From assembly GCF_031457275.1 (NCBI RefSeq), contig NZ_JAVDWH010000001.1, positions 806,001 through 870,000 of the forward strand: 64,000 nucleotides of DNA, read 5' to 3'. The translations under genes and the position numbers were made by a program. This document shows positions 18,546 through 27,349 of this stretch, one piece after another. The notes under the pieces are model-generated. The model worked only from the letters and a program-made list of their open reading frames with translations. It had not been told where the DNA came from and searched no databases. The DNA comes from Aeromicrobium panaciterrae (GTDB lineage: Bacteria > Actinomycetota > Actinomycetes > Propionibacteriales > Nocardioidaceae). Within the stretch, counting starts at the first letter, position 1. The number at the start of each line of letters is the position of its first letter.

Positions 18546-19763
18546 GTGTCAGCCATCGCCTCCTACCGCGCACTGTTGCGCATCGTCGGGCCCGCCTACA
18601 TCGTCGTAGCCTTCCTCGGGCGGATCCCGCTTGCCATGAGCCAGATCGGCACCCTGATCCTGGTCAGCACTGCGACCGACAGCTACGGCCTCGGCGGAGG
18701 CGCTGCCGGAGTGCTGGCAGTCGCGAACGCCATCGGATCGCCGCTCGCCGGAGCGCTGGCGGATCGGATCGGCCAGCGTCCGGTCGTGCTCGTCCAGTCG
18801 ATTGCGGGAGCCCTCGGTCTCGCCGGGATCGTCATCGTGACCAGTGATCGGTTCGGTTCGATGCCGGCGATCCTGACCATGGCGGCGATCACCGGGTTCG
18901 CGATCCCGCAGGTCGGGCCGTTGGCGCGCGTACGGTGGCGGCCGATCACGTCGGAGGAGGAAGACCAGCGCCGACTCGTCGACGCGGCGTTCTCGTACGA
19001 GGGGTCAGCTGACGAGGCTTCGTTCGTCCTCGGTCCGGCACTCATCGGTGTCCTTGCGATCCTCGCTGAGCCAGCGGGCGCAATGCTCGTCGCCGCCGTT
19101 CTGCTCGGCGTATTTGGTACGTGGTTTGCCCTGCATCCGACGTCCGACCTCGTGGCGCGACAGACCACCCATGGCGGTGGAGGGGCGGGCGCGATGTGGA
19201 CGATCGCGTTCTTCGTGCTGGTCATCGCCCAGTTCAGCATTGGCGTCATTTTCGGCAGCCTGCAAACCGGCAGCACGGTGCTTGCCGAGTCAGAAGGCCA
19301 GGCGGGACTCGTCGGCCTGATCCACGCAACGTTGGGCATCGGCAGCGTGATTGCTGGGCTCGCGATCACCGCGCTGCCCGAACGCATCCTGTACGCCACG
19401 CGCATGCTCGTCGCTGCCCTTGCCCTGCTGGTTCTGTCGGCTCCGCTGCTGCTGGTCGACTCGATCGCCTCGCTGGTCGGCGTGATCGCGTTGCTCGGCT
19501 TTGCGGTAGCGCCGTACATGATCAGTAACTTCGCGCTGGCTGGCATCCTCGTGCCATTGCACCGGGTCGGCACCGCGATGACCCTGCTCGCGGGAGCGAC
19601 CGGCATCGGCTATGCCGCGGGCGCCTCGATCGCCGGCCGATTGGCTGACGACCACGGTCACACCGCAGCTTTTGCCGTGACGATCAGTGCCGCCGGGCTC
19701 GCCGTGCTGCTGGCCGTGACGGCGAACCGCGCACTGCGCAACGCCATCCCGGTCAACGTCTAG
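18546..19763 (+). CDS. MFS transporter
   Basis: The 405-aa protein has about twelve membrane helices, with the MFS motif GALADRIGQRPVVLVQ near residue 68 and a long polar central loop (RWRPITSEEEDQRRLVDAA, near 135). It looks like a drug-efflux-type facilitator; the substrate is unknown. GTG start at 18546 follows a TAGACT box 9 nt upstream. It is convergent with ald (gap 11 nt) and divergent from the other MFS gene. Confidence 0.85.
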   Translation: MSAIASYRALLRIVGPAYIVVAFLGRIPLAMSQIGTLILVSTATDSYGLGGGAAGVLAVANAIGSPLAGALADRIGQRPVVLVQSIAGALGLAGIVIVTSDRFGSMPAILTMAAITGFAIPQVGPLARVRWRPITSEEEDQRRLVDAAFSYEGSADEASFVLGPALIGVLAILAEPAGAMLVAAVLLGVFGTWFALHPTSDLVARQTTHGGGGAGAMWTIAFFVLVIAQFSIGVIFGSLQTGSTVLAESEGQAGLVGLIHATLGIGSVIAGLAITALPERILYATRMLVAALALLVLSAPLLLVDSIASLVGVIALLGFAVAPYMISNFALAGILVPLHRVGTAMTLLAGATGIGYAAGASIAGRLADDHGHTAAFAVTISAAGLAVLLAVTANRALRNAIPVNV

Positions 19764-19774
19764 AGCACTGTGTT

Positions 19775-20884
19775 CTAGAGCTGGGCGAGAGGAGTGACCT
19801 CGATGTTGAGCGCTTCGCCGACGGGACCGTTGACGAGCTTGCCCTCGTGCGTGCTGAGGCCACCGGCAAGTGCGGCGTCGTCCGTGACTGCCTGCTTCCA
19901 ACCCTTGTCGGCGAGAGCGACCGCGTAGGGGAGCGTCACGTTCGTCAGCGCGTACGTCGACGTGTGCGGAACTGCGCCCGGCATGTTGGCGACGCAGTAG
20001 AAGACCGAGTCGTGGACCTTGAACGTCGGGTCATCGTGCGTTGTCGCGCGCGAGCTTTCGAAGCAGCCGCCCTGGTCGATCGCGATGTCGACCAGCACGG
20101 AGCCGGGACGCATCGTCGCTACGAGGTCATCGCTGATGAGAGTTGGGGCCTTGGCGCCAGGTACGAGCACGGCGCCGATCACGAGATCGGCCTCGCGTAC
20201 GGCCTTCTCGATCGCGTAGGAGTTGGACGCCACTGTGGTGACGGTGCCACCGAACATGGCATCGACCTGACGAAGGCGAGCAACGTTCAGGTCGAGGATC
20301 TCGACGCGAGCTCCCATGCCCTGGGCGACGTGTGCGGCGTTGACGCCAGAGACGCCAGCGCCGATGACGACGACATTGGCCGGGTGCACTCCGGGGACTC
20401 CGCCGGGCAGCACGCCGCGGCCGCCGCCACGACGCATCAGGTGATAGAAGCCAACCTGCGGAGCGAGCTTGCCTGCAACCTCCGACATGGGGGCGAGCAA
20501 CGGCAGCGAACCATCGGCAAGCTGCACCGTCTCGTAGGCAATGGACGTCGTGCCCGACGCCAGAAGAGCGTCGGTGCACTCGCGGCTAGCGGCGAGGTGA
20601 AGGTAGGTGAAGAGCGTCTGGCCCTTGCGCATCCGGCTGTACTCCGCGGCGATGGGCTCCTTGACCTTCAGCACCAGCTCGGCGGTCTCCCAGACCTCGT
20701 CGGCGGTGGCGAGGATCTTGGCGCCGGCAGCGACGAACTCGTCATCGGTGATCGACGATCCGATGCCGGCGTCCTTCTCGATGACCACGTCGTGGCCACG
20801 GCGGGTGAACTCGTGAACGCCGGCCGGGGTGATGGCGACGCGGAACTCGTTGTTCTTGATCTCGCGGGGAACGCCGACCAACAT
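19775..20884 (-). CDS. ald: Alanine dehydrogenase
   Basis: The 369-aa enzyme converts L-alanine and NAD+ to pyruvate and ammonia, reversibly. It starts [20 protein letters not shown], carries the catalytic His region [16 protein letters not shown] (near residue 96), and has the Rossmann motif [20 protein letters not shown] (near 173). Length and motifs are standard for the hexameric AlaDH family. The ATG has a GAGGAG Shine-Dalgarno sequence. An Lrp/AsnC regulator gene is divergent from it, as with AldR in mycobacteria, so alanine-responsive control is likely. Confidence 0.97.
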   Translation of the reverse strand: MLVGVPREIKNNEFRVAITPAGVHEFTRRGHDVVIEKDAGIGSSITDDEFVAAGAKILATADEVWETAELVLKVKEPIAAEYSRMRKGQTLFTYLHLAASRECTDALLASGTTSIAYETVQLADGSLPLLAPMSEVAGKLAPQVGFYHLMRRGGGRGVLPGGVPGVHPANVVVIGAGVSGVNAAHVAQGMGARVEILDLNVARLRQVDAMFGGTVTTVASNSYAIEKAVREADLVIGAVLVPGAKAPTLISDDLVATMRPGSVLVDIAIDQGGCFESSRATTHDDPTFKVHDSVFYCVANMPGAVPHTSTYALTNVTLPYAVALADKGWKQAVTDDAALAGGLSTHEGKLVNGPVGEALNIEVTPLAQL

Positions 20885-21018
20885 GGGTTGCTCCTCAGAA
20901 CGATTCGGTAGTCCTATCGTGAAGGAACTGCGGTTTGTCGTGCAACTGCCCGAAGAACATTCGCTAGGATGGGTGTTGACACGTGATTCATACGCAATGA
21001 GCCGATCAAGGGGTACGC

Positions 21019-21486
21019 ATGCCGAAGGATGTTCGAGAGCTGGATGACCTCGATCACCGCATCGTCGAAGCGCTGCGTGCCGAGGGCCGCTTGGCCAACA
21101 ACGCTCTCGCCGAAAAGGTTGGCGTTGCAGCCTCGACCTGTCTCGTCCGTCTCCGGAGTCTGATTGATCGCGGAGTCATCGCCGGCTTCCATGCTGAAGT
21201 CGATCCGGCCTGGTTCGGTCGACCCATACAGGCGATGATCGCCGTACGCTTGCGGGCCGACGCCAGAGGATCGATCAACGAGTTCTCCGACCGTCTCGCG
21301 GCGATGCCTGAAGTGCTCAACGTCTACTTCCTCGCCGGCGCCGACGACTTCCACGTTCACGTAGCGGCGCGCGACTCCGAGGATCTGCGCGCGTTCGTCG
21401 TCGACAAGCTCAGCGCGGCACCCGAAGTCGCCCTGACAGAAACCAATCTGATCTTCCAGCACAAGCGCGGCCAGCTCGCCGACTGA
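21019..21486 (+). CDS. Lrp/AsnC-family transcriptional regulator (AldR-like)
   Basis: The 155-aa protein has an N-terminal helix-turn-helix (residues 5-65, LDDLDHRIVEALRAEGRLAN then VGVAASTCLVRLRSLIDRG) and a C-terminal RAM ligand-binding domain (70-150, with FLAGADDFHVHVAARD). It should bind an amino acid and DNA as an octamer. Its divergent position to ald, with 134 nt between, suggests it controls ald in response to alanine. The ATG follows AAGGGG. The intergenic region holds a degenerate repeat ACGAT-N11-ATCGT (20900-20920) that may be its site, weakly supported. Confidence 0.92.
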   Translation: MPKDVRELDDLDHRIVEALRAEGRLANNALAEKVGVAASTCLVRLRSLIDRGVIAGFHAEVDPAWFGRPIQAMIAVRLRADARGSINEFSDRLAAMPEVLNVYFLAGADDFHVHVAARDSEDLRAFVVDKLSAAPEVALTETNLIFQHKRGQLAD

Positions 21487-21488
21487 CG

Positions 21489-22121
21489 CTACTTCCAGAT
21501 CGGCGCAATCTCCTTGCGATAGCGGCGACCCGGGCCCCGGGTCAGCACGACGAGGACCGGCGCTGGGAACTCGCGCTTCAGTGCTGCCGTGGCATCTGCG
21601 TCGGCTCCGTCGAGAAGCCAGGATGCGAACGTGCCGGCGCCACCCTTGTGCGCTTTGCGCACAGCTGCCTGTGCGGCCTTGAGCTCGGGCTTCTTCATCT
21701 GCGTCGCGGACCACGGCTCCAGGTCGCGCTCCTCGTGCTTCAAGTGCTCATCGAGGACGACCTGCAGCTCGGCGATAGCTCCCCGCGCGGAATCGAGGCT
21801 GGTCTGTGAGGGGTCGGTGGTGAACACCTTCATGGCGCCCTCGGCCCCCACCAGCGCCGCGCTCATACGGTCGTGTTCGCCCTCTAGCTCCTCGACGAGC
21901 TTGGGGTCGACGCCAACCTTCTCGAACGCCGGCCAGAAGATCGTCTCCTCGTCGTCGTGGTGGTGATGAAGCTGGTACGCGAAGTTGTCCCAGGCCCGAC
22001 CGAGGTCGCTGGCACGTTTCTGATCGCCTGGCGCGAAGGCTGCGAGCGCGTCACCGAAACGCTTCATGTCTCGCCGGAAGGCTGCATGGATGATCGTGTT
22101 CATGGTCAGGTGTTCGGTCAT
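21489..22121 (-). CDS. Hemerythrin HHE-domain protein
   Basis: The 210-aa cytosolic protein has a four-helix hemerythrin-like domain (residues 5-145). Candidate diiron ligands are His in TIIHAAFRRD, the LHHHHDDEETIFWPAFE run, His in EGEHDRM, and His in LDEHLKHEERDLEPW. Such proteins bind O2, NO or sense iron/redox state. Its ATG overlaps the stop of the GNAT gene as ATGA, so it is co-translated with it. The C-terminal 60 residues have no recognised domain. Confidence 0.87.
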   Translation of the reverse strand: MTEHLTMNTIIHAAFRRDMKRFGDALAAFAPGDQKRASDLGRAWDNFAYQLHHHHDDEETIFWPAFEKVGVDPKLVEELEGEHDRMSAALVGAEGAMKVFTTDPSQTSLDSARGAIAELQVVLDEHLKHEERDLEPWSATQMKKPELKAAQAAVRKAHKGGAGTFASWLLDGADADATAALKREFPAPVLVVLTRGPGRRYRKEIAPIWK

Positions 22122-22720
22122 GTCTGAACCTTCCCGTTTGCGGACAGTTTGAACACGAGCGCGTCACGGGCCGCGGGCCACTCGTCGTCGGTCATGGAGA
22201 ACAGGACGGTGTCGCGCCACGATCCGTCGCGGCGAATGATGTGCTTGCGCATCACGCCTTCGCGTACGCCACCGATGCGGGTGACAGCCGCCTGCGAACG
22301 TTCGTTCCTGATGTCCACGTGCCACACGACCCGGGCGCAGTCGAGCGCGTCGAAGGCATGGCGCAGGAGCAGCAGCTTGGACTCGGTGTTGATCCCCGTA
22401 CGCCAGAAGCGCCGCCCCAACCAAGTTGAGCCGATGGCCACCGTGCGCCGCGCCGGATCGATGTCGTAGTACGTCGTTAGCCCGGCGACTTCGTTGGTGC
22501 GCTGATCGACCTGGGCCCACGAGCGGGTGTTGGGCCGCCCGAGGTAGAGCTCGATGAGTGCCTTGGCCTCGTCCAGGTTGGTCGGCCGAGCGAACAGTTG
22601 CCAGGTGAAGACCTCGTCATCATCTGACGCCGCGAGCAGCCCTTCGGCGTGGTGCGGCTGCAGCTGCTCGAGCCGCACATGGTCACCGACGAGGTTGGGC
22701 GTCTCGTCCCACTGACTCAT
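22118..22720 (-). CDS. GNAT N-acetyltransferase (RimJ/RimL type)
   Basis: The 200-aa protein has the GNAT fold of the RimJ/L branch: strand ERLEQL-type N terminus (DHVRLEQLQPHHAEGL), motif A region (RTVAIGSTWLGRRFWRTGIN, where the acetyl-CoA loop is degenerate) and the conserved VVWHVDIRNERSQAAVTRIG segment. It could acetylate protein N termini, antibiotics or metabolites; the substrate is unknown. It is the first gene of a two-gene operon with the hemerythrin gene and lies 9 nt downstream of otsA, so it may share its transcript. Confidence 0.87.
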   Translation of the reverse strand: MSQWDETPNLVGDHVRLEQLQPHHAEGLLAASDDDEVFTWQLFARPTNLDEAKALIELYLGRPNTRSWAQVDQRTNEVAGLTTYYDIDPARRTVAIGSTWLGRRFWRTGINTESKLLLLRHAFDALDCARVVWHVDIRNERSQAAVTRIGGVREGVMRKHIIRRDGSWRDTVLFSMTDDEWPAARDALVFKLSANGKVQT

Positions 22721-22729
22721 GGGTTCAAC

Positions 22730-24157
22730 CTAAACCGGGCGGGGGTTCTTGGCGTGCGGATCACGTACGGCATTGAGCTCGCGCAGGAAGTTGGCAGCCC
22801 ACAGGTCGATGTCGTTCTCCATCACCTGGCGACGCATCGCCTTCATACGGCGGGCGTTTTCGCGTGGATCGGCGTTGATCGCCGCCAACAGCATCTGCTT
22901 CATGCCATTGATGTCGTGCGGATTGACTTGATAGGCCGACTTGAGCTCGGAGGCCGCGCCCGCGAACTCGCTCAGCACCAGGGCGCCCTTCTCGTCGTAC
23001 CGGCAGGCGACGTACTCCTTGGCGACGAGGTTCATGCCATCACGCAACGGCGTCACGACCATGACGTCGGCGGCGCGGTAGAGCGCGGCCATCTCCTCGC
23101 GCGGATAGGAAGCGTGGAGATAGGTGACCGGTTGCTGCCCGATGCGGCCGACGTCGCCATTGATGCGACCGACGAGTCGGTTGATGTCGTCGCGCAGCAG
23201 GATGTACTGGCCGACCCGTTCGCGAGATGGTGTCGCCACCTGAATGAAGACGGCGTCGTCGACGTCCAACGCACCTTCGGTGATGAGCTCGCCGAACGCG
23301 CGCAGGCGCTGGCGCAGGCCCTTGGTGTAGTCGAGTCGATCGATGCCGAGCAGGACGACCTTGGGGTTGCCCAGGCTCTCGCGGATCTCGGCAGCCCGAG
23401 CGATGACCTCCGGCGTACGGGCGAGCTCTTCGAAACCGGCCGCATCGATCGAGATCGGGTACGCCTGTGCAAGCACAGTGCGACCGTCCGGCAGATAGAC
23501 GGTGTCGCGGTGCGTCTTGTGGCCGACGCGCTGGCGTACGAGACGGATGAAGTTCTGTGCAGCACCGGGCATCTGGAAACCGACAAGGTCGGCGCCGAGC
23601 AGGCCCTCGAGGATCTGGCGACGCCAGGGGAGCTGCTGGAACAGCTCAGTCGGAGGGAACGGAATGTGCAGGAAGAAGCCGATCCGCAGATCGGGCCGCA
23701 GTTCGCGGAGCATCGTCGGCACCAGCTGGAGCTGGTAGTCCTGCACCCAGACGACGGCGTTCTTCTTGGCGATCTTTGCGGCCTTCTGAGCGAAGCGCTG
23801 ATTGACGCGTACGTACGCGTCCCACCACTCGCGGTGGAACTCCGGAGGCGCGACGACATCGTGATAGAGCGGCCAGAGGGTCGCGTTCGAGAAGCCTTCG
23901 TAGTACTCCTCGACCTCTTCTTCTGACAACGGAACGGGTACGAGGTTCATGCCTTCGTGTTCGAAGGGCCTCAGCTTCTCGCCAGCTGCGCCGTGCCAGC
24001 CGATCCAGGCGCCACCTTTGCGACGGATGACCGGCTCAAGGGCAGTGACCAGTCCGCCGGGCGACTTGCGCCATGTCGTCTCCCCATCCGGACCAGTGAT
24101 CCGGTCCACGGGCAGGCGATTGGCGATAACCACGAATTCTGCGAGGCCAGACGCCAT
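22730..24157 (-). CDS. otsA: Trehalose-6-phosphate synthase
   Basis: The 475-aa GT20 enzyme joins UDP- or GDP-glucose to glucose-6-phosphate. Visible family motifs are [20 protein letters not shown] (near residue 33), [31 protein letters not shown], the [12 protein letters not shown] nucleotide-sugar site, and [17 protein letters not shown]. The ATG has TAGGGT on the minus strand exactly 6 nt upstream, so the mRNA is probably leaderless. The partner otsB lies 1.9 kb away on the opposite strand, separated by an oxidoreductase and two small genes, instead of beside it. Confidence 0.96.
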   Translation of the reverse strand: MASGLAEFVVIANRLPVDRITGPDGETTWRKSPGGLVTALEPVIRRKGGAWIGWHGAAGEKLRPFEHEGMNLVPVPLSEEEVEEYYEGFSNATLWPLYHDVVAPPEFHREWWDAYVRVNQRFAQKAAKIAKKNAVVWVQDYQLQLVPTMLRELRPDLRIGFFLHIPFPPTELFQQLPWRRQILEGLLGADLVGFQMPGAAQNFIRLVRQRVGHKTHRDTVYLPDGRTVLAQAYPISIDAAGFEELARTPEVIARAAEIRESLGNPKVVLLGIDRLDYTKGLRQRLRAFGELITEGALDVDDAVFIQVATPSRERVGQYILLRDDINRLVGRINGDVGRIGQQPVTYLHASYPREEMAALYRAADVMVVTPLRDGMNLVAKEYVACRYDEKGALVLSEFAGAASELKSAYQVNPHDINGMKQMLLAAINADPRENARRMKAMRRQVMENDIDLWAANFLRELNAVRDPHAKNPRPV

Positions 24158-24180
24158 ACGGGAACCCTATCGGTGTTAAG

Positions 24181-25161
24181 TCACCGTGGCGTTACGCCGA
24201 GCTGGCGCAAGATCTCGTCCATGTGCTTCATGATCGCGAGCGACTCGTCCTGAGGCAGTAGTGCCGATTCGGTATGCCCTTCGCGCAGACAGTCCGCGAC
24301 CTCGGCGATTTCGTGCGAGTAGCCGCGACCCGTGACGGGTTCCTCGTACGTCTCGAGCAGCTCGCCCTTCGAATACGTGAAGCCAGTCGTCTCGTGAAAG
24401 GCCGGGTGTACCTCGATCAGACCCAGATCGCCGGCGATCGATGCGCGGTTGTCGGAGTGCGAGACCTGGTTCCACGCGAGATTGGCGACTGCGCCGCTGG
24501 CGTACGTCAGCGTTGCGCCGGCATTGAGGTCGAAGCCCTGGTCGGACAGAACCCCGTTTGCGACGATGCTGGTCGGCTCGCCGAGCACGAGGTACGCAAA
24601 CGTCACCGGGTAGATGCCGACGTCGAGCAACGCGCTGGCGCCCAGGGCCGGATCCCACATGCGGACCTTCTCGGCCTCGGCCGCAAAACCGAGCTCCGCT
24701 CGTACCTGTAGCGGTGTGCCGATCGCACCGTCCTTGATCAGCTGGAGCATCTTGCGGGTGTTGGGGTTGGTGCGCGTCCACATTGCCTCGGCAAAGAACA
24801 GCCCGCGCGATCGTGCTTCGCTGATCATCGTTTCGGCATCGACGGCATTCATGGCCAGCGACTTCTCGCAGAGCACGTGCTTGCCGCCCTCGAGGCACAC
24901 CATCACGTCTTCGAGGTGACGGCTGTGTGGAGTAGCGACATAGATGACGTCGACCTCGGGATCAGCGGCGAGTGCCTCGTACGAACCATGGGCGCGTACG
25001 CCGCCGAATCGCTCGGCGAACTCGGTGGCTGCTTCGAGGCGCCTGGACCCGACGGCGACCAGCTCACTGCCCTCTACGAGCGCGAGGTCCTTCGCGAAGT
25101 GCTCGGCTATGCGTCCGGTGGCAAGAATGCCCCAGCGGATGGTGCGCGGATTGGTCGACAT
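24181..25161 (-). CDS. Gfo/Idh/MocA-family oxidoreductase
   Basis: The 326-aa enzyme has an N-terminal Rossmann domain (residues 8-125, IRWGILATGRIAEHFAKDL) and a C-terminal alpha/beta substrate domain. The catalytic motif usually reading EKP is EKSLAMNA near residue 98, a variant with Ser for Pro. Members are NAD(P)-dependent sugar or inositol dehydrogenases in the cytosol. It starts at ATG 25161, divergent from the DUF3263 gene across 53 nt that contain two inverted repeats. It lies 23 nt upstream of otsA in the same direction; a joint role with trehalose synthesis is possible but unproven. Confidence 0.87.
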   Translation of the reverse strand: MSTNPRTIRWGILATGRIAEHFAKDLALVEGSELVAVGSRRLEAATEFAERFGGVRAHGSYEALAADPEVDVIYVATPHSRHLEDVMVCLEGGKHVLCEKSLAMNAVDAETMISEARSRGLFFAEAMWTRTNPNTRKMLQLIKDGAIGTPLQVRAELGFAAEAEKVRMWDPALGASALLDVGIYPVTFAYLVLGEPTSIVANGVLSDQGFDLNAGATLTYASGAVANLAWNQVSHSDNRASIAGDLGLIEVHPAFHETTGFTYSKGELLETYEEPVTGRGYSHEIAEVADCLREGHTESALLPQDESLAIMKHMDEILRQLGVTPR

Positions 25162-25170
25162 GACTTCACT

Positions 25171-25212
25171 ATGTCAAATGACATCAGTGTGATTTGTGCA
25201 CTAAGATGCACA
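25171..25212. promoter_or_regulatory. Two inverted repeats and -10 box in a divergent promoter region
   Basis: ATGTCA-AA-TGACAT (25171-25184) is a perfect inverted repeat, and TGTGCA-CTAAGA-TGCACA (25195-25212) is a second one that contains the TAAGAT -10 box (25202-25207), 7 nt before the DUF3263 ATG. Both could be operators for the divergent genes. The repeats are seen; binding is inferred. Confidence 0.5.
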
Positions 25213-25214
25213 GC

Positions 25215-25511
25215 ATGAGCGCAGTGGAAAAGACCAGCCCGGCCAGCACAGCCGCTGCCGAGTCGTTGTCCGACCGCGACCGCGAGATCCTGGCGCTCGA
25301 GCGTCTCTGGTGGCAGTACGCCGGTGCCAAGGAACAGGCGATCCGCGAGAAGTTCGATATGTCGGCGACCCGCTACTACCAGGTGCTCAACGCGCTGATC
25401 GACCGCGAGGACGCTCTCGCCTTTGATCCGCTGCTGGTCAAGCGCCTGCGTCGGCTCCGGGCCGGACGGCAGCGCAGTCGATCTGCCCGGCGCCTGGGCA
25501 TCGATCTCTGA
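25215..25511 (+). CDS. DUF3263 helix-turn-helix protein
   Basis: The 98-aa cytosolic protein matches the actinobacterial DUF3263 family: LSDRDREILALERLWWQYAG followed by a helix-turn-helix-like block (KEQAIREKFDMSATRYYQVL) and a basic Arg-rich tail. The ATG at 25215 is taken as start because the TAAGAT -10 box ends 7 nt before it; two upstream in-frame starts would lie inside the promoter. In many actinobacteria this gene precedes a LytR_C-domain protein, as here (gap of about 10 nt). Function unknown; the HTH suggests DNA binding. Confidence 0.85.
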   Translation: MSAVEKTSPASTAAAESLSDRDREILALERLWWQYAGAKEQAIREKFDMSATRYYQVLNALIDREDALAFDPLLVKRLRRLRAGRQRSRSARRLGIDL

Positions 25512-25522
25512 CGGTGCGTCCC

Positions 25523-26041
25523 ATGGACCATCGCAGAACACCGAGCCGCAACGCCTACGTCCCATCCAGTTGGTTCATCGTCTTCACGGTCGCCGCATTG
25601 CTTGCCGCGGTCGCTGGACTCGGTTGGCTGCTCATCGACGCCGATGACGGTTCGAAGGACACGGCCACGCCGCCGAGCGCATCGGCCACCACGCCAGCAC
25701 CTGAGCCGACTGAGACAACGGAGCCGACACCCACTCCGACGCCCACTCCGACCGAGACTGAGCCGACTGTCGCGCGTGACACTCCCGTCTCGGTGCTCAA
25801 CAACACCGGCACTCCCGGCGCTGCAGGCGCGTTCAAGACCAAGGTTGAGGACGCCGGATGGACCGTCGGTGGAATTGGCAACTGGCAAGGATCAATTGGC
25901 CAGAACACCGTCTATTACCCCGAAGGTCTTCAGGACCAGGCCGAGCAGCTGGCGAAGGACGTTGGCATCGATCGAGTCATGCCTCGCGTCGATCCCATGC
26001 GTACCGACCGCCTGACGATCATCTTGTCCGGCCCGCAATGA
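25523..26041 (+). CDS. Membrane-anchored LytR C-terminal (LytR_C) domain protein
   Basis: The protein has a cytosolic head, one membrane helix (SWFIVFTVAALLAAVAGLGW), a long extracellular Pro/Thr/Glu linker (PTPTPTPTETEPT region, residues 55-85) and a C-terminal LytR_C domain (about 88-170, VSVLNNTGTPGAAGAFKTKV, AGWTVGGIGNWQG). LytR_C domains occur in LytR-CpsA-Psr and related envelope proteins and are thought to act at the cell wall. The ATG at 25523 is preferred; a GTG at 25514 is equally in frame. It follows the DUF3263 gene directly. Confidence 0.82.
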   Translation: MDHRRTPSRNAYVPSSWFIVFTVAALLAAVAGLGWLLIDADDGSKDTATPPSASATTPAPEPTETTEPTPTPTPTPTETEPTVARDTPVSVLNNTGTPGAAGAFKTKVEDAGWTVGGIGNWQGSIGQNTVYYPEGLQDQAEQLAKDVGIDRVMPRVDPMRTDRLTIILSGPQ

Positions 26042-26048
26042 TGGTGGT

Positions 26049-26837
26049 GTGACCACCTTTCGCGAGGCCGTGGTCAACGATCCCGCAGGGACGCTTCTTG
26101 CTCTCGACTTTGACGGGACGTTGGCGCACATCGTCGATGACCCGACGCAGGCGTACGCGCACGAGCGCTCTGTTGCCGCTCTTGGACGACTCGGCCCCGT
26201 GCTGGGTCAGGTCGCGATCATCACCGGGCGGCCGGTCGAGCAGGCTCTCGAGCTGGGCGGCTTCGTCGGATTCGCCGGGCTGGACCGGCTGATCATCCTG
26301 GGTCAGTACGGCGCCGAGCGTTGGAATGCGGGAGACGGTGCGCCAGCTCCGATCGAGCGACCCGTGGCGATTGCGCGGCTTCTTGAGCGCCTGCCGGGTT
26401 GGTTGGCAGAGCGCGGTGGCGACAACGTACGACTGGAGGACAAAGGTCTAGCGGTGGCGATTCATACCCGTGGACTTGATCCCGACTTGCTCGCCAAGCT
26501 CGCGGGGCCGCTGTCCGAACTGGCTGCCGAGCTGGATCTCGCCGTCGAACCCGGACGCCAGGTCATCGAGCTGCGTGTCGCAGGAGTCGACAAGGGGAGC
26601 GCGCTCAAGGCCTTGGTCGACGAGATGAACGCGCAGCACGTGATCTTCGCCGGTGATGACCTCGGCGACGTTCCGGCATTTGATGCGGTGGATGAGCTCC
26701 GTCGGTCCGGTCTGGACGGGCTGTTGATCTGTTCGGCGTCGTCGGAGCAGGATGCCCTTGTGTCGCGCGCGGACGTCGTGCTGAACGGACCCGACGAGAT
26801 CGCCGCCTGGCTGGAGGAGTTGGCAGATGAGTTCTGA
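26049..26837 (+). CDS. otsB: Trehalose-6-phosphate phosphatase
   Basis: The 262-aa HAD-fold phosphatase converts trehalose-6-phosphate to trehalose. HAD motif I is LALDFDGTLAHIVDDP (near residue 18), motif II IITGRPVEQAL, the cap segment carries EDKGLAVAIHTRG, and motif IV is FAGDDLGDVPAFDAV (near 205). GTG start at 26049, 7 nt after the LytR_C gene. The matching synthase otsA is nearby but on the other strand. The 3' end overlaps the next gene by 11 nt. Confidence 0.95.
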   Translation: MTTFREAVVNDPAGTLLALDFDGTLAHIVDDPTQAYAHERSVAALGRLGPVLGQVAIITGRPVEQALELGGFVGFAGLDRLIILGQYGAERWNAGDGAPAPIERPVAIARLLERLPGWLAERGGDNVRLEDKGLAVAIHTRGLDPDLLAKLAGPLSELAAELDLAVEPGRQVIELRVAGVDKGSALKALVDEMNAQHVIFAGDDLGDVPAFDAVDELRRSGLDGLLICSASSEQDALVSRADVVLNGPDEIAAWLEELADEF

Positions 26838-27273
26838 GTTGTTGCCCCACACGTTCTGGACTCGGGTGCGCACGGTTCTCAACTGGATCAACCTGAGCAC
26901 TCTGCTCGGTTTCGTCGTCGCCAAGATCGGCGGTGCCACGATCACCAAGCGGGGTCGCGGTACGTACCTGGCGACGGGCTACCGCTTCAACTTCCCGGTC
27001 GCCAGCGCGTTCACGGTCGGCAGCGTCATCGCGAGCAAGAACGATCTGGAGTACTTCACAGACCGGCCGGTCCTGCTCAAGCACGAGGATCGACACTGCA
27101 CGCAGTACGCGTTCGTGTTCGGCGTCGTCATGCTGCCGTTCTACTTCTTGTTCGTCGGCATCTCGTACGCGATTGCCGGCGATCACTCGTCGTACAACCC
27201 TTTTGAGCGTCTCGCGAATCTGGCGGACGGCAACTACCCGCCGCCGACGACTCGCTTCTCCCGCCCCAAGTAA
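26827..27273 (+). CDS. Membrane-associated protein with an HExxH motif, function unknown
   Basis: The 148-aa protein has an N-terminal hydrophobic stretch (TLLGFVVAKIGGATI), a beta-like middle (ATGYRFNFPVASAFTVGS), the motif VLLKHEDRHCTQYAFVFGVV (HEDRH fits HExxH, near residue 86) and a strong membrane helix MLPFYFLFVGISYAIAG, followed by NPFERLANL. The HExxH next to a helix is reminiscent of membrane-embedded or membrane-bound zinc peptidases, but no third ligand is clear, so enzymatic activity is only a suggestion. It overlaps otsB by 11 nt and is probably co-transcribed with it. Confidence 0.7.
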   Translation: MSSELLPHTFWTRVRTVLNWINLSTLLGFVVAKIGGATITKRGRGTYLATGYRFNFPVASAFTVGSVIASKNDLEYFTDRPVLLKHEDRHCTQYAFVFGVVMLPFYFLFVGISYAIAGDHSSYNPFERLANLADGNYPPPTTRFSRPK

Positions 27274-27294
27274 TAGCCGCTCACTGAGACGGCA

Positions 27295-27345
27295 CGTCTC
27301 ATGATCCGGACCAAGTGGACACATCGTGAGACGCCCACGTACGCT
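27295..27345 (+). promoter_or_regulatory. thrC promoter with flanking inverted repeat
   Basis: A -35 box TGGACA (27316-27321) and -10 box TACGCT (27340-27345) are separated by 18 nt and would start RNA at about 27351, exactly at the 5' side of riboswitch helix P1. An inverted repeat CGTCTCATGAT (27295-27305) with ATCGTGAGACG (27323-27333), 10 of 11 pairs, surrounds the -35 box. A further copy of the arm, TGAGACG at 27285-27291, can form a competing hairpin with 27295-27301. This suggests an additional repressor site. Confidence 0.6.
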
Positions 27346-27349
27346 GAAG

